Assembly (NCBI GenBank): GCA_020796225.1
Contig: CM036756.1
Span: 45,363,363 to 45,427,362 of the forward strand
Direction of reading: 5' to 3'
DNA from: Arion vulgaris
Lineage: Eukaryota; Mollusca; Gastropoda; Stylommatophora; Arionidae
Length of the DNA stretch: 64,000 nucleotides
Made by a program: the position numbers and the translations under genes. Shown here in pieces: positions 63,711 through 64,000 of this stretch (its first letter is position 1; every line of letters starts with the position of its first letter). The notes beneath the pieces are model-generated. The model searched no databases, was not told the origin of the DNA, and saw nothing but the letters and a program-made list of their open reading frames with translations.

Positions 63711-64000
63711 TTGCATGTGATTAACAAGGGTATAGTGTTGCCATCTCGTGCCATGGTGTGTCTTTTCTGGCGCTTAACTTTTAACCAGAGTCCTGGAGTA
63801 TCAAGAAAACATCGATTTTAAAATGAAAACATCAGGACAAATGTTGGTACACAATCAGTACAAACTTTACTACCAAGAAACAACAAATTACATTGTTCAT
63901 CTACATAAGAATATTATCAACAGACAGTACCCATCATCGCGAAATGATAGTCAGATATAGTTAATGCAAGACGAAAGTCTGCATATAACAAAAAGATAGA
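63711..64000. other. No recognised feature
   Basis: Mixed AT-rich sequence to the window end. Confidence 0.35.

Overview
The window looks like intergenic DNA from an animal nuclear genome. It is AT-rich, has no long host gene, and carries eukaryotic mobile elements: non-LTR retrotransposons (LINEs), tRNA-derived SINEs with polymerase III A and B boxes, and a hAT DNA transposon with SPIN-like ends. A mollusc, perhaps a gastropod, is my best guess. It rests on the LINE types and on SPIN having been reported in a pond snail. It is an inference and not proven.

The dominant feature is tandem repetition. By adding up the array spans I estimate that about 40% of the window is tandem array. The main blocks are: 19-bp units at 4.1-5.9 kb; a TATG microsatellite at 6.6-7.2 kb; 29/35-bp units at 8.45-12.39 kb; 46-bp units at 13.0-14.2 kb; a pyrimidine tract at 18.6-20.0 kb; 48-, 35- and 30-bp units at 20.2-22.5 kb; 21-bp units at 23.8-24.7 kb; 38/52-bp units at 25.7-31.96 kb; 23-bp units at 37-40.3 kb; 35/43-bp units at 44.6-46.0 kb; 50-bp units at 46.4-48.9 kb; and 40-bp units at 53.5-54.9 kb. 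The long open frames inside these arrays come from repeat periodicity and are not genes.

The most interesting result is that many arrays are internal pieces of mobile elements that have expanded in place. The two largest SINE-derived arrays (8.45-12.39 and 25.7-31.96 kb) repeat the A-box half of one tRNA-derived SINE (called SINE-A here). Each runs into a single B box and an ordinary SINE body and is bracketed by a short target-site duplication. They are therefore single SINE insertions swollen from about 0.2 kb to about 4.1 and 6.5 kb. Similar expansions occur in the SINE-A body (7.7 kb), the head of a second SINE, SINE-B (21.8 kb), a dispersed repeat called X here (13.0 kb), and LINE coding regions (44.6, 53.4 and 53.5 kb).

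Between the arrays lie decayed LINE 3' ends. LINE-R denotes copies with RT and RNase H; the best is at 32.9-34.7 kb, minus strand, with a target-site duplication. LINE-K denotes a second RNase H lineage (32.2 and 41.0 kb). LINE-W denotes the many copies ending in a Gly-Arg-Pro-Arg-Arg-Arg-Trp type tail. SINE-A, SINE-B and SINE-C (a repeat with a GAA tail) are scattered among them, often nested. The only trace of a host gene is a C-terminal fragment of a proteasome beta-1 subunit (PSMB6 type) at 556-840, broken by two internal stops.

No intact gene, tRNA, rRNA or CRISPR array was found. Several arrays contain irregular single-base losses that could be real decay or long-read consensus error. 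Copy numbers given are span divided by period and are approximate.
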